From RAM1 sp943372585 (GTDB lineage: Bacteria > Pseudomonadota > Gammaproteobacteria > Burkholderiales > Burkholderiaceae_C): DNA of 26,971 bases. Below the pieces are notes generated by a model. It ran no database searches. It was not told the DNA's origin and saw nothing but the letters and a program-made list of their open reading frames with translations. The position numbers and the translations under genes are program-made. Location: assembly GCA_943372585.1 (NCBI GenBank), contig CALRZF020000011.1, forward strand, positions 1-26,971. The letters are read 5' to 3'. Every line of letters begins with the position of its first letter. Position 1 is the stretch's first letter. This document shows positions 18,875-26,777 of the stretch, one piece after another.

Positions 18875-19861
18875 CTACCAGGTCAAAACGATCTTGCCGA
18901 TGTGCTGGTTGGATTCCATCAACACATGGGCCTTCGCTGCATCAGCAGCGACAAACGTGCTGTGGATCACCGGCTTGATGGCGCCGCTTTCCAGCAGCGG
19001 CCACACCTTCGCTTGCAGCGCCTGTGCAATGGCGGCCTTGAACGCCACTGGCCGCGGACGCAGCGTGGAGCCCGTGATGAGCAGGCGCTTGCGCAGCACC
19101 AGCCCGGCATTGAATTCACTCTTGACGCCGCCCTGCACCGCAATGATGACCAGGCGGCCATCTTCAGCCAGGCATTCGATTTCACGGGCCACGTAGCTGC
19201 CGGCCACCATGTCCAGCACCACATTCACACCGGCGCCGCCGGTGAGGCGTTTGGCCTCTTCGGCGAAGTCGTGGGTCTTGTAGTTGATGGCATGGTCGGC
19301 GCCCAACGCCACACAGGCGGCGCACTTGTCGTCGCTGCCGGCCGTGACGATCACGCGCGCACCCAGCGCCTTGGCCATCTGGATCGCCGTGACGCCGATG
19401 CCGCTGGAACCGCCCTGGATCAACAACGTCTCGCCCGCCTGCAGACGCACACGGTCAAATACATTGCTCCAGACGGTAAAGAACGTCTCGGGCAAGGACG
19501 CGGCCTCGATATCCGTGAGGCCCTTGGGCACCGGCAGGCACTGGCCCACGGGCGCCACGCAAAACTGCGCATAACCGCCACCGGCCACCAGCGCACAAAC
19601 GCGGTCGCCTACCTTGAAGCCCGCAGCCGCCATGGCCACTGCATCGCCCGATTCAATGACGCCAGCCACCTCCAGCCCCGGAATGTCCGGGGCGCCGGGC
19701 GGCACCGGGTAATTGCCCGTGCGCTGCAGAACGTCAGGGCGGTTCACGCCACTGGCTGCCACGCGGATCAACAGCTCACCCGCGCCCGCGACAGGCACAG
19801 GCCGCTCGCCCAGACGCAGGACGTCGGGCGCACCAAAACTGCTGATTTCAACGGTTTTCAT
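18875..19861 (-). CDS. NAD(P)H quinone oxidoreductase, PIG3 type
   Basis: A 328-residue zinc-independent medium-chain dehydrogenase/reductase. The N-terminal catalytic domain has the PIG3-type motif GVNRPDVLQRTGNYPVPPG at residues 38-56, and the nucleotide-binding domain has IQGGSSGIG at 148-156. Zinc-binding cysteines and histidines of alcohol dehydrogenases are absent, in keeping with the quinone reductase branch. It most likely reduces quinones with NADPH by one or two electrons. The ATG at 19861 is 61 bases after the pnp stop, and tpiA follows 4 bases downstream. The real substrate is unknown; sequence only places it in the family. Confidence 0.88.
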   Translation of the reverse strand: MKTVEISSFGAPDVLRLGERPVPVAGAGELLIRVAASGVNRPDVLQRTGNYPVPPGAPDIPGLEVAGVIESGDAVAMAAAGFKVGDRVCALVAGGGYAQFCVAPVGQCLPVPKGLTDIEAASLPETFFTVWSNVFDRVRLQAGETLLIQGGSSGIGVTAIQMAKALGARVIVTAGSDDKCAACVALGADHAINYKTHDFAEEAKRLTGGAGVNVVLDMVAGSYVAREIECLAEDGRLVIIAVQGGVKSEFNAGLVLRKRLLITGSTLRPRPVAFKAAIAQALQAKVWPLLESGAIKPVIHSTFVAADAAKAHVLMESNQHIGKIVLTW

Positions 19862-19879
19862 GGTCTTTCAGGGCCCCGC

Positions 19880-19895
19880 CCGGCATTTCTGCCGG
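19880..19895 (-). other. Short perfect hairpin between pnp and the quinone oxidoreductase gene
   Basis: CCGGCA and TGCCGG form a 6-base-pair stem around a four-base loop, within the 61-base gap after pnp. No T-run follows on the minus strand, so strong termination is unlikely and some read-through from pnp into the next genes is possible. Confidence 0.4.
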
Positions 19896-19922
19896 TACGA
19901 GGCGCCACCAAAACGATAGCGA

Positions 19923-22079
19923 TTACTCCTGCGGCGCGGCCGGTGCCTGCGGCTGCGGCTCGCGCTGTTCACGCGGTGCCTGGGCCGGGCGGTCGAGCAG
20001 GGCTTTCATGGACAGCTTGACGCGGCCCTTTTCGTCGGTCTCCAGCACCTTGACCTTGACGATCTGGCCTTCGCTCAGGTAGTCGGTGACCTTCTCGACA
20101 CGCTCGTGGGCGATCTGGCTGATGTGCAGCAGGCCGTCCTTGCCGGGCAGCAGGTTGATCAGCGCGCCGAAGTCCAGGATCTTGGTGACCGGGCCTTCGT
20201 AGACCTTGCCGATTTCGACTTCGGCCGTGATTTGCTCGATGCGCTTCTTGGCAACGTCGGCCTTCTCGGCGTCGGTGGCGGCGATGGTGATGGTGCCGTC
20301 TTCCTCGATGTTGATCTGGCAACCGGTCTCTTCGGTCAGCGCGCGGATGACGGCGCCGCCCTTGCCGATCACGTCGCGGATCTTCTCGGGGTTGATCTTC
20401 ATGGTGTACAGCTTGGGCGCGAAGCTGGAGACTTCGGCCTTGGCTTCGCCCATGGCGGCCTGCATCGTGCCCAGAATGTGCACGCGTGCTTCCTTGGCCT
20501 GGGCCAGTGCGACCTGCATGATTTCGCGGGTGATGCCCTGGATCTTGATGTCCATCTGCAGCGCGGTGATGCCGGCGGTCGTGCCTGCCACCTTGAAGTC
20601 CATGTCACCCAGGTGATCTTCGTCGCCCAGGATGTCGGTCAGCACGGCGAAACGGTTGCCGTCCTTGATCAGGCCCATGGCGATGCCGGCCACGTGGGCC
20701 TTCATCGGCACGCCCGCGTCCATCAGCGCCAGGCAGCCACCGCACACGGAGGCCATCGACGACGAGCCGTTGGACTCGGTGATTTCGGACACCACACGCA
20801 TGGTGTAGGGGAATTCTTCCTTGGTCGGCAGCACAGCAACCAGGGCGCGCTTGGCCAGGCGGCCATGGCCGATTTCGCGGCGCTTGGTGCTGCCCATGCG
20901 GCCGACTTCGCCGGTGGCGAAGGGGGGCATGTTGTAGTGCAGCATGAAGCGGTCTTCGTACTCGCCCATCAGTGCATCGATGCGCTGCGCGTCGCGCTCG
21001 GTGCCCAGTGTGGCCACCACCAGCGCCTGCGTTTCGCCGCGCGTGAACAGGGCCGAGCCGTGGGTGCGGGGCAGCACGCTGTTGCGGATTTCAATGGCAC
21101 GCACGGTGCGCGTGTCGCGGCCGTCAATGCGGGGCTCGCCGGCCAGAATCTGGCTGCGCACGATCTTGGCTTCGATGTCGAACAGCAGCGCGTCAACCTT
21201 GACGGCATCAAATTCGACGCCCTCGGCCTTCAGCGCGGCCAGCGTCGAAGCAGTGGCTTCGCGCAGGGCCTGCGTGCGGGCCTGCTTGCTGCGGATCTGG
21301 TAGGCGGCGCGCAGCTTGTCTTCGGCCAGCGTATTGATCTTGGCGATCAGCGGCTCGTCCTTGGCCGGCGGCTGCCAGTCCCAAGCCGGCTTGCCGGCGT
21401 CGCGCACGAGTTCGTGGATGGCGTTGATGGCGATCTTGCCCTGGTCGTGGCCGAACACCACGGCGCCCAGCATGACTTCTTCGGACAGTTGCAGGGCTTC
21501 GGACTCGACCATCAGCACGGCGGCTTCGGTGCCGGCCACGATCAGGTCCATCTGGCTGTCCTTGCGCTGGGTCTGGCCCGGGTTCAGGACGTATTCACCA
21601 TTGATGTAGCCCACGCGCGCGGCGCCAATGGGGCCGTTGAACGGCAGGCCGGAGACCGACAGCGCGGCGCTCACGCCGATCATGGCGGCGATGTCGGCGT
21701 CCACTTCGGGGTTCAGCGACAGCGTGTGGATGACCACATGCACTTCGTTGAAGAAGCCTTCGGGGAACAGCGGGCGGATCGGGCGGTCGATCAGGCGGCT
21801 GGTCAGGGTTTCGTGTTCGCTGGGCTTGGCTTCACGCTTGAAGAAGCTGCCGGGGATCTTGCCTGCGGCGTAGGTCTTCTCGATGTAGTCCACGGTCAGG
21901 GGGAAGAAGTCCTGGCCGGGCTTGGACGACTTGGAGCCGACCACCGTGGCCAGCACGACCGTCCCTTCGATGTCGACCACCACAGCGCCGGAGGCCTGGC
22001 GGGCGATTTCGCCGGTTTCCAGGACCACCTTGTGCTGGCCCCACTGGAAGGTCTTGGTGACTTTGTTGAAAATGCTCAT
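19923..22079 (-). CDS. pnp: Polyribonucleotide nucleotidyltransferase (PNPase)
   Basis: PNPase degrades RNA 3' to 5' by phosphorolysis and is a component of RNA decay complexes. The 718-residue protein has two RNase PH domains (catalytic segment DILGDEDHLGDMDFKVAGT in the second; GSSSMASVCGG nearby), a KH domain (about 560-620, with VIGKGGAVIRALTEE) and an S1 domain (about 621-697, GALINLLPGKDGLLHISQI), then a Pro/Gln-rich tail. I chose the ATG at 22079 because an AAGGAG site ends 8 bases before it. An in-frame ATG at 22085 is only two bases from that site, and a longer frame to 22163 runs through the leader hairpins. It follows rpsO in the usual order. Confidence 0.97.
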   Translation of the reverse strand: MSIFNKVTKTFQWGQHKVVLETGEIARQASGAVVVDIEGTVVLATVVGSKSSKPGQDFFPLTVDYIEKTYAAGKIPGSFFKREAKPSEHETLTSRLIDRPIRPLFPEGFFNEVHVVIHTLSLNPEVDADIAAMIGVSAALSVSGLPFNGPIGAARVGYINGEYVLNPGQTQRKDSQMDLIVAGTEAAVLMVESEALQLSEEVMLGAVVFGHDQGKIAINAIHELVRDAGKPAWDWQPPAKDEPLIAKINTLAEDKLRAAYQIRSKQARTQALREATASTLAALKAEGVEFDAVKVDALLFDIEAKIVRSQILAGEPRIDGRDTRTVRAIEIRNSVLPRTHGSALFTRGETQALVVATLGTERDAQRIDALMGEYEDRFMLHYNMPPFATGEVGRMGSTKRREIGHGRLAKRALVAVLPTKEEFPYTMRVVSEITESNGSSSMASVCGGCLALMDAGVPMKAHVAGIAMGLIKDGNRFAVLTDILGDEDHLGDMDFKVAGTTAGITALQMDIKIQGITREIMQVALAQAKEARVHILGTMQAAMGEAKAEVSSFAPKLYTMKINPEKIRDVIGKGGAVIRALTEETGCQINIEEDGTITIAATDAEKADVAKKRIEQITAEVEIGKVYEGPVTKILDFGALINLLPGKDGLLHISQIAHERVEKVTDYLSEGQIVKVKVLETDEKGRVKLSMKALLDRPAQAPREQREPQPQAPAAPQE

Positions 22080-22099
22080 GTTCATAGCTCCTTGGGTGT

Positions 22100-22119
22100 G
22101 GGTGCATGAGGCTGCACCC
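22100..22119 (-). promoter_or_regulatory. pnp leader hairpin close to the ribosome-binding site
   Basis: GGGTGCA (22100-22106) pairs perfectly with TGCACCC (22113-22119) around a 6-base loop. On the pnp mRNA it ends 6 bases before the AAGGAG ribosome-binding site (22088-22093). It could affect translation initiation or be part of PNPase autoregulation; this is inferred. Confidence 0.55.
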
Positions 22120-22152
22120 GGGGCCCGGAGGCTGGCGGTCTGAACACGATGC

Positions 22153-22188
22153 CATTCCATCAAGAATCAGGCGATCCCTGATGGAATG
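22153..22188 (-). promoter_or_regulatory. pnp leader 10-bp hairpin, candidate RNase III/PNPase control element
   Basis: CATTCCATCA (22153-22162) and TGATGGAATG (22179-22188) form an uninterrupted 10-base-pair stem with a 16-base loop. It lies 73 bases before the pnp ATG and just after the rpsO terminator. In E. coli a leader hairpin at this position is cut by RNase III and then attacked by PNPase. An alternative inner pairing, ATCAGG (22166-22171) with CCTGAT (22177-22182), competes with part of the stem. Confidence 0.6.
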
Positions 22189-22224
22189 ACACAGCGCGTA
22201 TCCGTCTTTGCCTGTCTCCGAAGT

Positions 22225-22257
22225 AAAAAAAGCCTGAGCTAGCGGGCTAACTCAGGC
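22225..22257 (-). terminator. Intrinsic terminator or attenuator after rpsO
   Basis: On the minus strand GCCTGAGTTAGC pairs with GCTAGCTCAGGC to give a nearly perfect 12-base stem, followed by seven T residues (22225-22231 on the given strand as A). It starts 20 bases after the rpsO stop. It should end much of the rpsO transcript, with partial read-through into pnp as in the E. coli t1 terminator. Confidence 0.88.
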
Positions 22258-22277
22258 GTTTTCTGTTCTATCGTGGC

Positions 22278-22541
22278 TTACTTGCGCAGGCCCAGCTTGG
22301 CGATCAGCGCGGTGTAACGGTCAGCGTCCTTGGTCTTCAGATAAGACAGGAGGCTCTTGCGGCGATTCACCATGCGCAGCAGGCCGCGGCGACCGTGGTG
22401 GTCCTTGGCGTGCGTCTTGAAGTGGGGGGTGAGTTCGTTGATGCGGGCCGTCAGCAGTGCAACTTGCACTTCGGGGCTACCGGTGTCGTTGGCGCTGCGC
22501 GCATTGTCTTTTACGACTTCGGCTTTGTTCAAAGCGGTCAT
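22278..22541 (-). CDS. rpsO: 30S ribosomal protein S15
   Basis: S15 binds 16S rRNA at the central domain early in 30S assembly. The 87-residue protein has the family core DTGSPEVQVALLTARI near residue 19 and HAKDHHGRRGLLRMVNRRK near 44-62, and the end LIAKLGLRK. Start ATG at 22541 follows an AAGGA site by about 8 bases. It is followed by an intrinsic terminator and then pnp, the conserved order. In E. coli S15 represses its own translation by binding its leader; no such pseudoknot can be confirmed here by eye. Confidence 0.97.
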   Translation of the reverse strand: MTALNKAEVVKDNARSANDTGSPEVQVALLTARINELTPHFKTHAKDHHGRRGLLRMVNRRKSLLSYLKTKDADRYTALIAKLGLRK

Positions 22542-22625
22542 TTTTCAATTCCTTGGTATGTTTTAACTTGCGTTGGGGGCGGGAACTGCGCCCCAACGTG
22601 CGCTTGCAGAATGCAAAGCCTCGGG

Positions 22626-22631
22626 ATTATA
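22626..22631 (-). promoter_or_regulatory. -10 element of the probable rpsO promoter
   Basis: A perfect TATAAT on the minus strand, preceded by TTG, 84 bases before the rpsO ATG. No good TTGACA-like -35 box is seen 15-18 bases upstream, so the promoter assignment rests mostly on the -10 match and its position. A leader of roughly 75-80 bases would result. Confidence 0.55.
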
Positions 22632-22663
22632 CAACGCCCCCCGAAATCGCCTTTGGCCGATCT

Positions 22664-22716
22664 CCCCCCACTGGGGGGCGGCGCCAGTGGACCGGCAAAG
22701 CCGGACCCACGGCGCC
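22664..22716 (-). repeat. Palindrome-rich intergenic element downstream of the aminotransferase gene
   Basis: Two adjoining inverted repeats: CCCCCCACTGGGGGG (22664-22678) and a long imperfect hairpin 22680-22716 whose arms are GGCGCC...GTGG...CCGGC and GCCGG...CCAC...GGCGCC around an AAA loop. It begins 9 bases after the aminotransferase stop and lies just upstream of the rpsO promoter. It may act as a terminator or mRNA-end stabiliser without a U-tract. It resembles REP-like elements I have seen in Comamonadaceae spacers, but there is only one copy here. Confidence 0.6.
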
Positions 22717-22725
22717 CTGGAACTG

Positions 22726-23883
22726 CTACTTCTGGCTTAACCAGTGTTTCAGGCGGTCTACACCCTGTCCCAATCGGGCCAGGTCCTTGGAGGCGAAGCA
22801 CCAGCGCAGCCAGCTTTGGGCTTCGGGGGCGAAGGCGTTGCCGGGGGCCAGGCCCAGGCCGGCTTCGGCCACCAGCCTTTTGGCGGTTTCCAGCGAGTCG
22901 GGGTGGCCGTCCAGCTGGAAGAATGCGTACATGCCGCCCCTGGCCGGGGCCACGCGCACACCGGGCACGGCCTGCAGCAGCGGCACCAGCGTGTCGCGGC
23001 AGGCTTTCAGATGCGCCACGACCCGCGGCGTCACGTCGGCGGTGCGCTGCAGGGCCACGATGCCCGCCCTTTGGGTAAAGACGCTGGCACAGGACGTATT
23101 GAATTCCAGCAGTTTTCCCATGTGGGGCATCAGCGCCGGTGGCATCACCAGCCAACCCAGGCGCCAGCCGGTCATGAGGAAACTCTTGGAAAAACTGTGC
23201 ACCACCACCAGCCGGTCGTCGGGCTGCGTCACGTCCAGAAAGCTGGGCGCGCAGCCGTTCGGTGTGGGTTCGTAGTACAGACGTTCATACACCTCGTCCG
23301 CCAGGATCCAGGTGCCCGTCTTGCGGCAATGGTCCACGATGGCCTGCTGCTCGGCCCGGGTCAGCGTCCAGCCGGTGGGGTTGTTGGGCGCGTTGATGAC
23401 CAGCAGCTTCGTGGCGGGCGTCACGGCAGCCAGAAGCGCCGCCAGGTCCAGCGTCCAGGCGCCGTCCACGGGCTTGAGCGGCACGCAGCTGAGCTTGGCG
23501 CCCAGGATCACAGGCTGCGCCGTCAGGTTGGGCCACACCGGCGTGACCGCCACCACCTCGTCGCCTGCGTCCACCAGCGCCTGCACCGCCAGCATCAGGG
23601 CATTGACGCCGCCGGACGTGACGGCAATGCGCCCGGCATCCACCGGCCCGTGCAGTGCGCTGGTGTAGTCGGCTATCGCCTGGCGCAACTCCGGCAGGCC
23701 CAGGTTGTGGGAATAGAAGGTTTCGCCCTTTTGCAGGGAATCAATGGCGGCCTGGCGGATGAAGTCGGGCGTGACCTCATCGCTTTCGCCAAACCAGAAG
23801 GCCAGCACATCGGGGCGGCCCATGCCGGCGTTGGCGACTTCGCGGATCTTGGATTCTTCAAGGTTCTGGATGGTCTGGCGCAT
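22726..23883 (-). CDS. Class I/II pyridoxal-phosphate aminotransferase
   Basis: A 385-residue fold-type I aminotransferase of the AspAT superfamily. Key residues are visible: NAPNNPTG at 164-171, Asp196-Glu197-Val-Tyr199 in ILADEVYERLYY, and the PLP-binding Lys233 in HSFSKSFLMTGWRLGW; the C-terminal RWCFA holds the likely carboxylate-binding arginine. The substrate cannot be told from sequence. I favour the ATG at 23883, 11 bases beyond the upstream stop; a GTG at 23898 that overlaps the upstream stop (GTGA) is an alternative. The neighbour is a branched-chain amino-acid type binding protein, which suggests but does not prove an amino-acid catabolic role. Confidence 0.9.
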   Translation of the reverse strand: MRQTIQNLEESKIREVANAGMGRPDVLAFWFGESDEVTPDFIRQAAIDSLQKGETFYSHNLGLPELRQAIADYTSALHGPVDAGRIAVTSGGVNALMLAVQALVDAGDEVVAVTPVWPNLTAQPVILGAKLSCVPLKPVDGAWTLDLAALLAAVTPATKLLVINAPNNPTGWTLTRAEQQAIVDHCRKTGTWILADEVYERLYYEPTPNGCAPSFLDVTQPDDRLVVVHSFSKSFLMTGWRLGWLVMPPALMPHMGKLLEFNTSCASVFTQRAGIVALQRTADVTPRVVAHLKACRDTLVPLLQAVPGVRVAPARGGMYAFFQLDGHPDSLETAKRLVAEAGLGLAPGNAFAPEAQSWLRWCFASKDLARLGQGVDRLKHWLSQK

Positions 23884-23894
23884 GCCTTGAAGTA

Positions 23895-25166
23895 TCACTG
23901 AGGCCGCGCCATGACGCAGCTGTGGGGTTGCTGGGCCTGCGCCGGCGCAATGGAGCGGATCACGCGAAAGCCGTAACCTGAACCTTCCACATCAAACTTC
24001 ACACCGGGCGTTCCCTGGCGGTCCATCATGCCCACCGTCAGCGCCTGCTGGAACTGGTGGTCCGCCGCGCGCATGCTGCCCTGCTGGCCGCCCAGCGAGA
24101 CATGGGCTCGCTCCAGTTGCGCCGCCACCGGCGCGGCCTGCGTCGTGCCCGCTTTGGCAATAGCTTGGGCCAGTGCCTCCACCATCAGGTGCATGCGCAT
24201 GTGCACGTAGTCATCAGACGGCTTGGGGTAGCGCGCGCGGAATGACTGGTAGAACGCCTCGCTCTCTTTCGTGGGCACGTTGGGCAGCCAGTCGGCCACG
24301 GCAATCACGCGGCCGATGCCGGCCTCTCCAATGGCGGCGGGCGCGCCCAGCGCGTTGCCGTAGAACGTGTAGAACTTGCCCTCAAACCCGATCTCGCGCG
24401 CAGCCTTCACCAGCAGCGTCAGGTCGTTGCTGAAGTTGCCAGTGATCACGGCGTCAGCGCCGCTGGCCTTGATCTTGGTGGCATAGGGCGCAAAGTCCTT
24501 GATGCGCAAGAGCGGGTGCAGCTCGTCGCCCACAATCTGCACGTCCGGGCGCTGCACGCCCAGCTGGCGGCGGGACTCGCGCAGCACGGCCTGGCCAAAG
24601 CTGTAGTCCTGCCCCAGCAGGTAGACCGACTTCACGGTCTTGTCGTCCTTCAGCACGGCCATCAGCGCGGCCATGCGCATGTCGGCATGGGCGTCAAAAC
24701 GGAAGTGCCACAAGCTGCATTTTTCATTCGTCAGGATCGGGTCCACCGCCGAATAGTTGAGGAACACCACGCGGCGCTGCGGCTCGCGTTCGTTGTGCTT
24801 GTTCACCGCGTCGATCAGTGCGGCCGCCACGGCCGATGAGTTGCCCTGCAGGATGAACTGCGCGCCGTCGTCAATGGCCGCGCGCAGCAAAGACAGCGCC
24901 TCTTCGATCTGGCCCTTGCTGTCATAGCGCTCCAGCACCATGCGCCGCGCGCCGCCGGGCAGCGGGACGCCGCCGCGTTCGTTCACACGCTCCACCGCCC
25001 AGATCAGGTTGCGAAACACGGCCTCGCCGCCGTTGGCGTTACCCCCGCTCAAGCCTTCAATCATGGCGAGCTTGATGGGCGGCGGCGCCGTCTGGGCCCA
25101 CGCGGCGGCGCATAGACATAGCGATGCCGCAACGCATTTCAAGCCCTGCAAAAACAGATTTTTCAT
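23895..25166 (-). CDS. Branched-chain amino-acid type ABC transporter substrate-binding protein
   Basis: A 423-residue periplasmic binding protein of the LivK-like type I fold. The N-terminus is a Sec signal peptide with a basic start (MKNLFLQGLK), a hydrophobic core and a probable signal peptidase I site after AWA at residue 24; the Cys-containing core (LCLCAAA) is not a proper lipobox. The mature part starts PPPIKLAMIEGLSG, typical of the family's first strand and ligand loop, and later SVYLLGQDYSFGQ is the family hinge region. Start ATG at 25166 was chosen for the signal peptide; a frame to 25214 adds 16 residues before it. No permease or ATPase genes lie nearby. The ligand is unknown, and a sensory or orphan role is possible. 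Confidence 0.88.
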   Translation of the reverse strand: MKNLFLQGLKCVAASLCLCAAAWAQTAPPPIKLAMIEGLSGGNANGGEAVFRNLIWAVERVNERGGVPLPGGARRMVLERYDSKGQIEEALSLLRAAIDDGAQFILQGNSSAVAAALIDAVNKHNEREPQRRVVFLNYSAVDPILTNEKCSLWHFRFDAHADMRMAALMAVLKDDKTVKSVYLLGQDYSFGQAVLRESRRQLGVQRPDVQIVGDELHPLLRIKDFAPYATKIKASGADAVITGNFSNDLTLLVKAAREIGFEGKFYTFYGNALGAPAAIGEAGIGRVIAVADWLPNVPTKESEAFYQSFRARYPKPSDDYVHMRMHLMVEALAQAIAKAGTTQAAPVAAQLERAHVSLGGQQGSMRAADHQFQQALTVGMMDRQGTPGVKFDVEGSGYGFRVIRSIAPAQAQQPHSCVMARPQ

Positions 25167-25303
25167 TGTGCATTTCCCTTGAAAAAGACCGCGCTGCGTG
25201 CAGATAGGTTGCATGCGGCGATCACGGTGAGAGCCGCGCAGTGTAGGAGGCTGAAATGGGTCAAAACCCGCCTCTTGCTTCTCATTTACTGACAGGAGCC
25301 ACC

Positions 25304-25684
25304 ATGTTTCTCGCTACCGTTCCCCGCACCCGCGCTGTTTCCCCTGCTTTCCGTTCTTTTGACGGCAATTTCGAGCGTTTCATCAACGAAGCCTTCTCCG
25401 CCGGCACCCGCACGGGCACCAGCGTTGTGCAGGACGACAAGCAGTGGACGCTGTCGCTGGACGTGCCCGGCGTGACCCGCGAAGAACTGAACATCGGCAT
25501 CGAAGGTGGCGTTGTCCGTATTGAAACCAAGGCAGAAGCCAAGCGCCAGTACAAGGCCGCCTACGAGCTGCCGCAGGAAATTGACGTGACGGCCAGCGCC
25601 GCCAAGCTGGAAAACGGCGTGCTGACACTCACTCTGGCCAAGCAGGTGCCGGTCAGCAAGGTGACCCAACTGAATATTCAGTAA
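25304..25684 (+). CDS. Small heat-shock protein, Hsp20/alpha-crystallin family
   Basis: A 126-residue ATP-independent holdase chaperone. The alpha-crystallin domain spans about residues 40-113, with the family strands TLSLDVPGVTREELNIGIEG and the signature KLENGVLTLTLAK near 101-113. The short C-terminal tail ends TQLNIQ, where Leu-Asn-Ile may serve as the I-X-I oligomerisation motif. The N-terminal arm is short (about 39 residues) and Phe/Arg-rich. Start ATG at 25304 has AGGAG 5 bases upstream; a frame to 25256 lacks such a site. It is the only complete gene on the plus strand and is divergent from the binding-protein gene. No convincing sigma-32 promoter is seen. Confidence 0.9.
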   Translation: MFLATVPRTRAVSPAFRSFDGNFERFINEAFSAGTRTGTSVVQDDKQWTLSLDVPGVTREELNIGIEGGVVRIETKAEAKRQYKAAYELPQEIDVTASAAKLENGVLTLTLAKQVPVSKVTQLNIQ

Positions 25685-25686
25685 TT

Positions 25687-26718
25687 TCAGGCCACCGCAG
25701 TCAGCGGCCAGCGGGGTTTTACGTCAAAAGCGTAGGCCTTGCTGGCCGTTTGCATTTGCGCCTGCAGTCGCATGGCGCCCGCCATGGCGATCATGGCGCC
25801 GTTGTCGGTGCACAGGTGCAGCTCGGGGTAATGCACGCGCACGCCTGCTTTGGCACAGGCTTCATTGAGCTGCACGCGCAGCAGCCGGTTGGCGCCTACG
25901 CCGCCCGCCACCACCAGCCGCTTCAGGCCGGTCTGCCGCAGTGCCGCCAACGACTTCTTCAACAGCACCTCCACGATGGCTGCCTCGGTTGATGCTGCGA
26001 GGTCCGCCTTGCGCGCGTCCAGCGCGTCACCGAGTTTCTTGGCCTGCGTCAGCACGGCCGTTTTCAGGCCCGCAAAGGAAAAGTCCAGGTTGCCGCTGTG
26101 CAGCAGCGGCCGCGGCAGCTTGAAGGCTGCTGCATCGCCCTGCTGCGCCAGGCGGGACAGACCAGGCCCGCCCGGGTAGCCCAGACCCATGAGCTTGGCC
26201 GACTTGTCAAAGGCTTCGCCCGCCGCGTCGTCAATGGTTTCGCCCAGCAGCTCGTAGCGGCCCACGCCGTCCACGCGCATCAGCTGCGTGTGCCCGCCAG
26301 ACACCAGCAGCGCCACGAAGGGAAACTGCGGTGGGTCCGCGCTCAGGAACGGCGACAGCAGGTGCCCCTCCAGGTGGTGCACGCCGATCACGGGGCGGTC
26401 CAGCGCCGCGCCCAAGGCGCAGGCCACGCCCGCGCCCACCAGCAGCGCGCCGGCCAGGCCCGGGCCGCGGGTGTAGGCCACCACGTCCACCTGGGCGAGC
26501 GTACGACCTGCCTCACCCATGACCTGCGTGGCCAGCGGCAGCACACGGCGGATATGGTCTCGGCTGGCTAACTCTGGCACCACGCCACCGTAGGCCTGGT
26601 GCATCTCGATCTGGCTGTGCAGCGCATGCGACAGCAGCACCGGCACGCCAGCACCCGCAGCATCCACCAGGGCCACACCGGTTTCGTCGCACGACGATTC
26701 AATTCCAAGCACAAGCAT
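25687..26718 (-). CDS. tsaD: tRNA threonylcarbamoyladenosine transferase TsaD
   Basis: TsaD transfers threonylcarbamoyl to A37 of ANN-decoding tRNAs, working with TsaB, TsaC and TsaE. The 343-residue ASKHA-fold protein has the start LGIESSCDETGVALVD, HQAYGGVVPELASRDHI, the metal-binding HHLEGH (His115 and His119, equivalent to E. coli His111 and His115), VSGGHTQL at 139-146, and CTDNGAMIAMAG near the end with the catalytic Asp. Length matches the family. The stop codon lies only 2 bases from the stop of the convergent small heat-shock gene. The start is 59 bases from the divergent NIT-domain gene. Confidence 0.97.
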   Translation of the reverse strand: MLVLGIESSCDETGVALVDAAGAGVPVLLSHALHSQIEMHQAYGGVVPELASRDHIRRVLPLATQVMGEAGRTLAQVDVVAYTRGPGLAGALLVGAGVACALGAALDRPVIGVHHLEGHLLSPFLSADPPQFPFVALLVSGGHTQLMRVDGVGRYELLGETIDDAAGEAFDKSAKLMGLGYPGGPGLSRLAQQGDAAAFKLPRPLLHSGNLDFSFAGLKTAVLTQAKKLGDALDARKADLAASTEAAIVEVLLKKSLAALRQTGLKRLVVAGGVGANRLLRVQLNEACAKAGVRVHYPELHLCTDNGAMIAMAGAMRLQAQMQTASKAYAFDVKPRWPLTAVA

Positions 26719-26777
26719 CGGGCGAGTTTAGGTGGGTTTGCACAGCGGCACGGTTGTTGCTCGTTTAAAGCCACACC

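Noticed and set aside
20106..22109. 667-codon plus-strand open frame opposite pnp
   Set aside because: Gly/His/Asp-rich shadow of pnp; although long, it has no recognisable domain and spans the pnp leader.
22080..22163. Longer pnp start, including ATG at 22085
   Set aside because: The AAGGAG site is correctly spaced only for the ATG at 22079, and the extension would run through the leader hairpin region.
25104..25166. Lipoprotein signal in the binding protein
   Set aside because: The cysteines in the hydrophobic core do not sit in an L-A/S-G/A-C lipobox; an AWA signal peptidase I site fits better.
25248..25290. Heat-shock sigma-32 promoter before the small heat-shock gene
   Set aside because: CTGAAA (25251-25256) and CTCATTT (25281-25287) resemble the two boxes but are 24 bases apart, too far for sigma-32.
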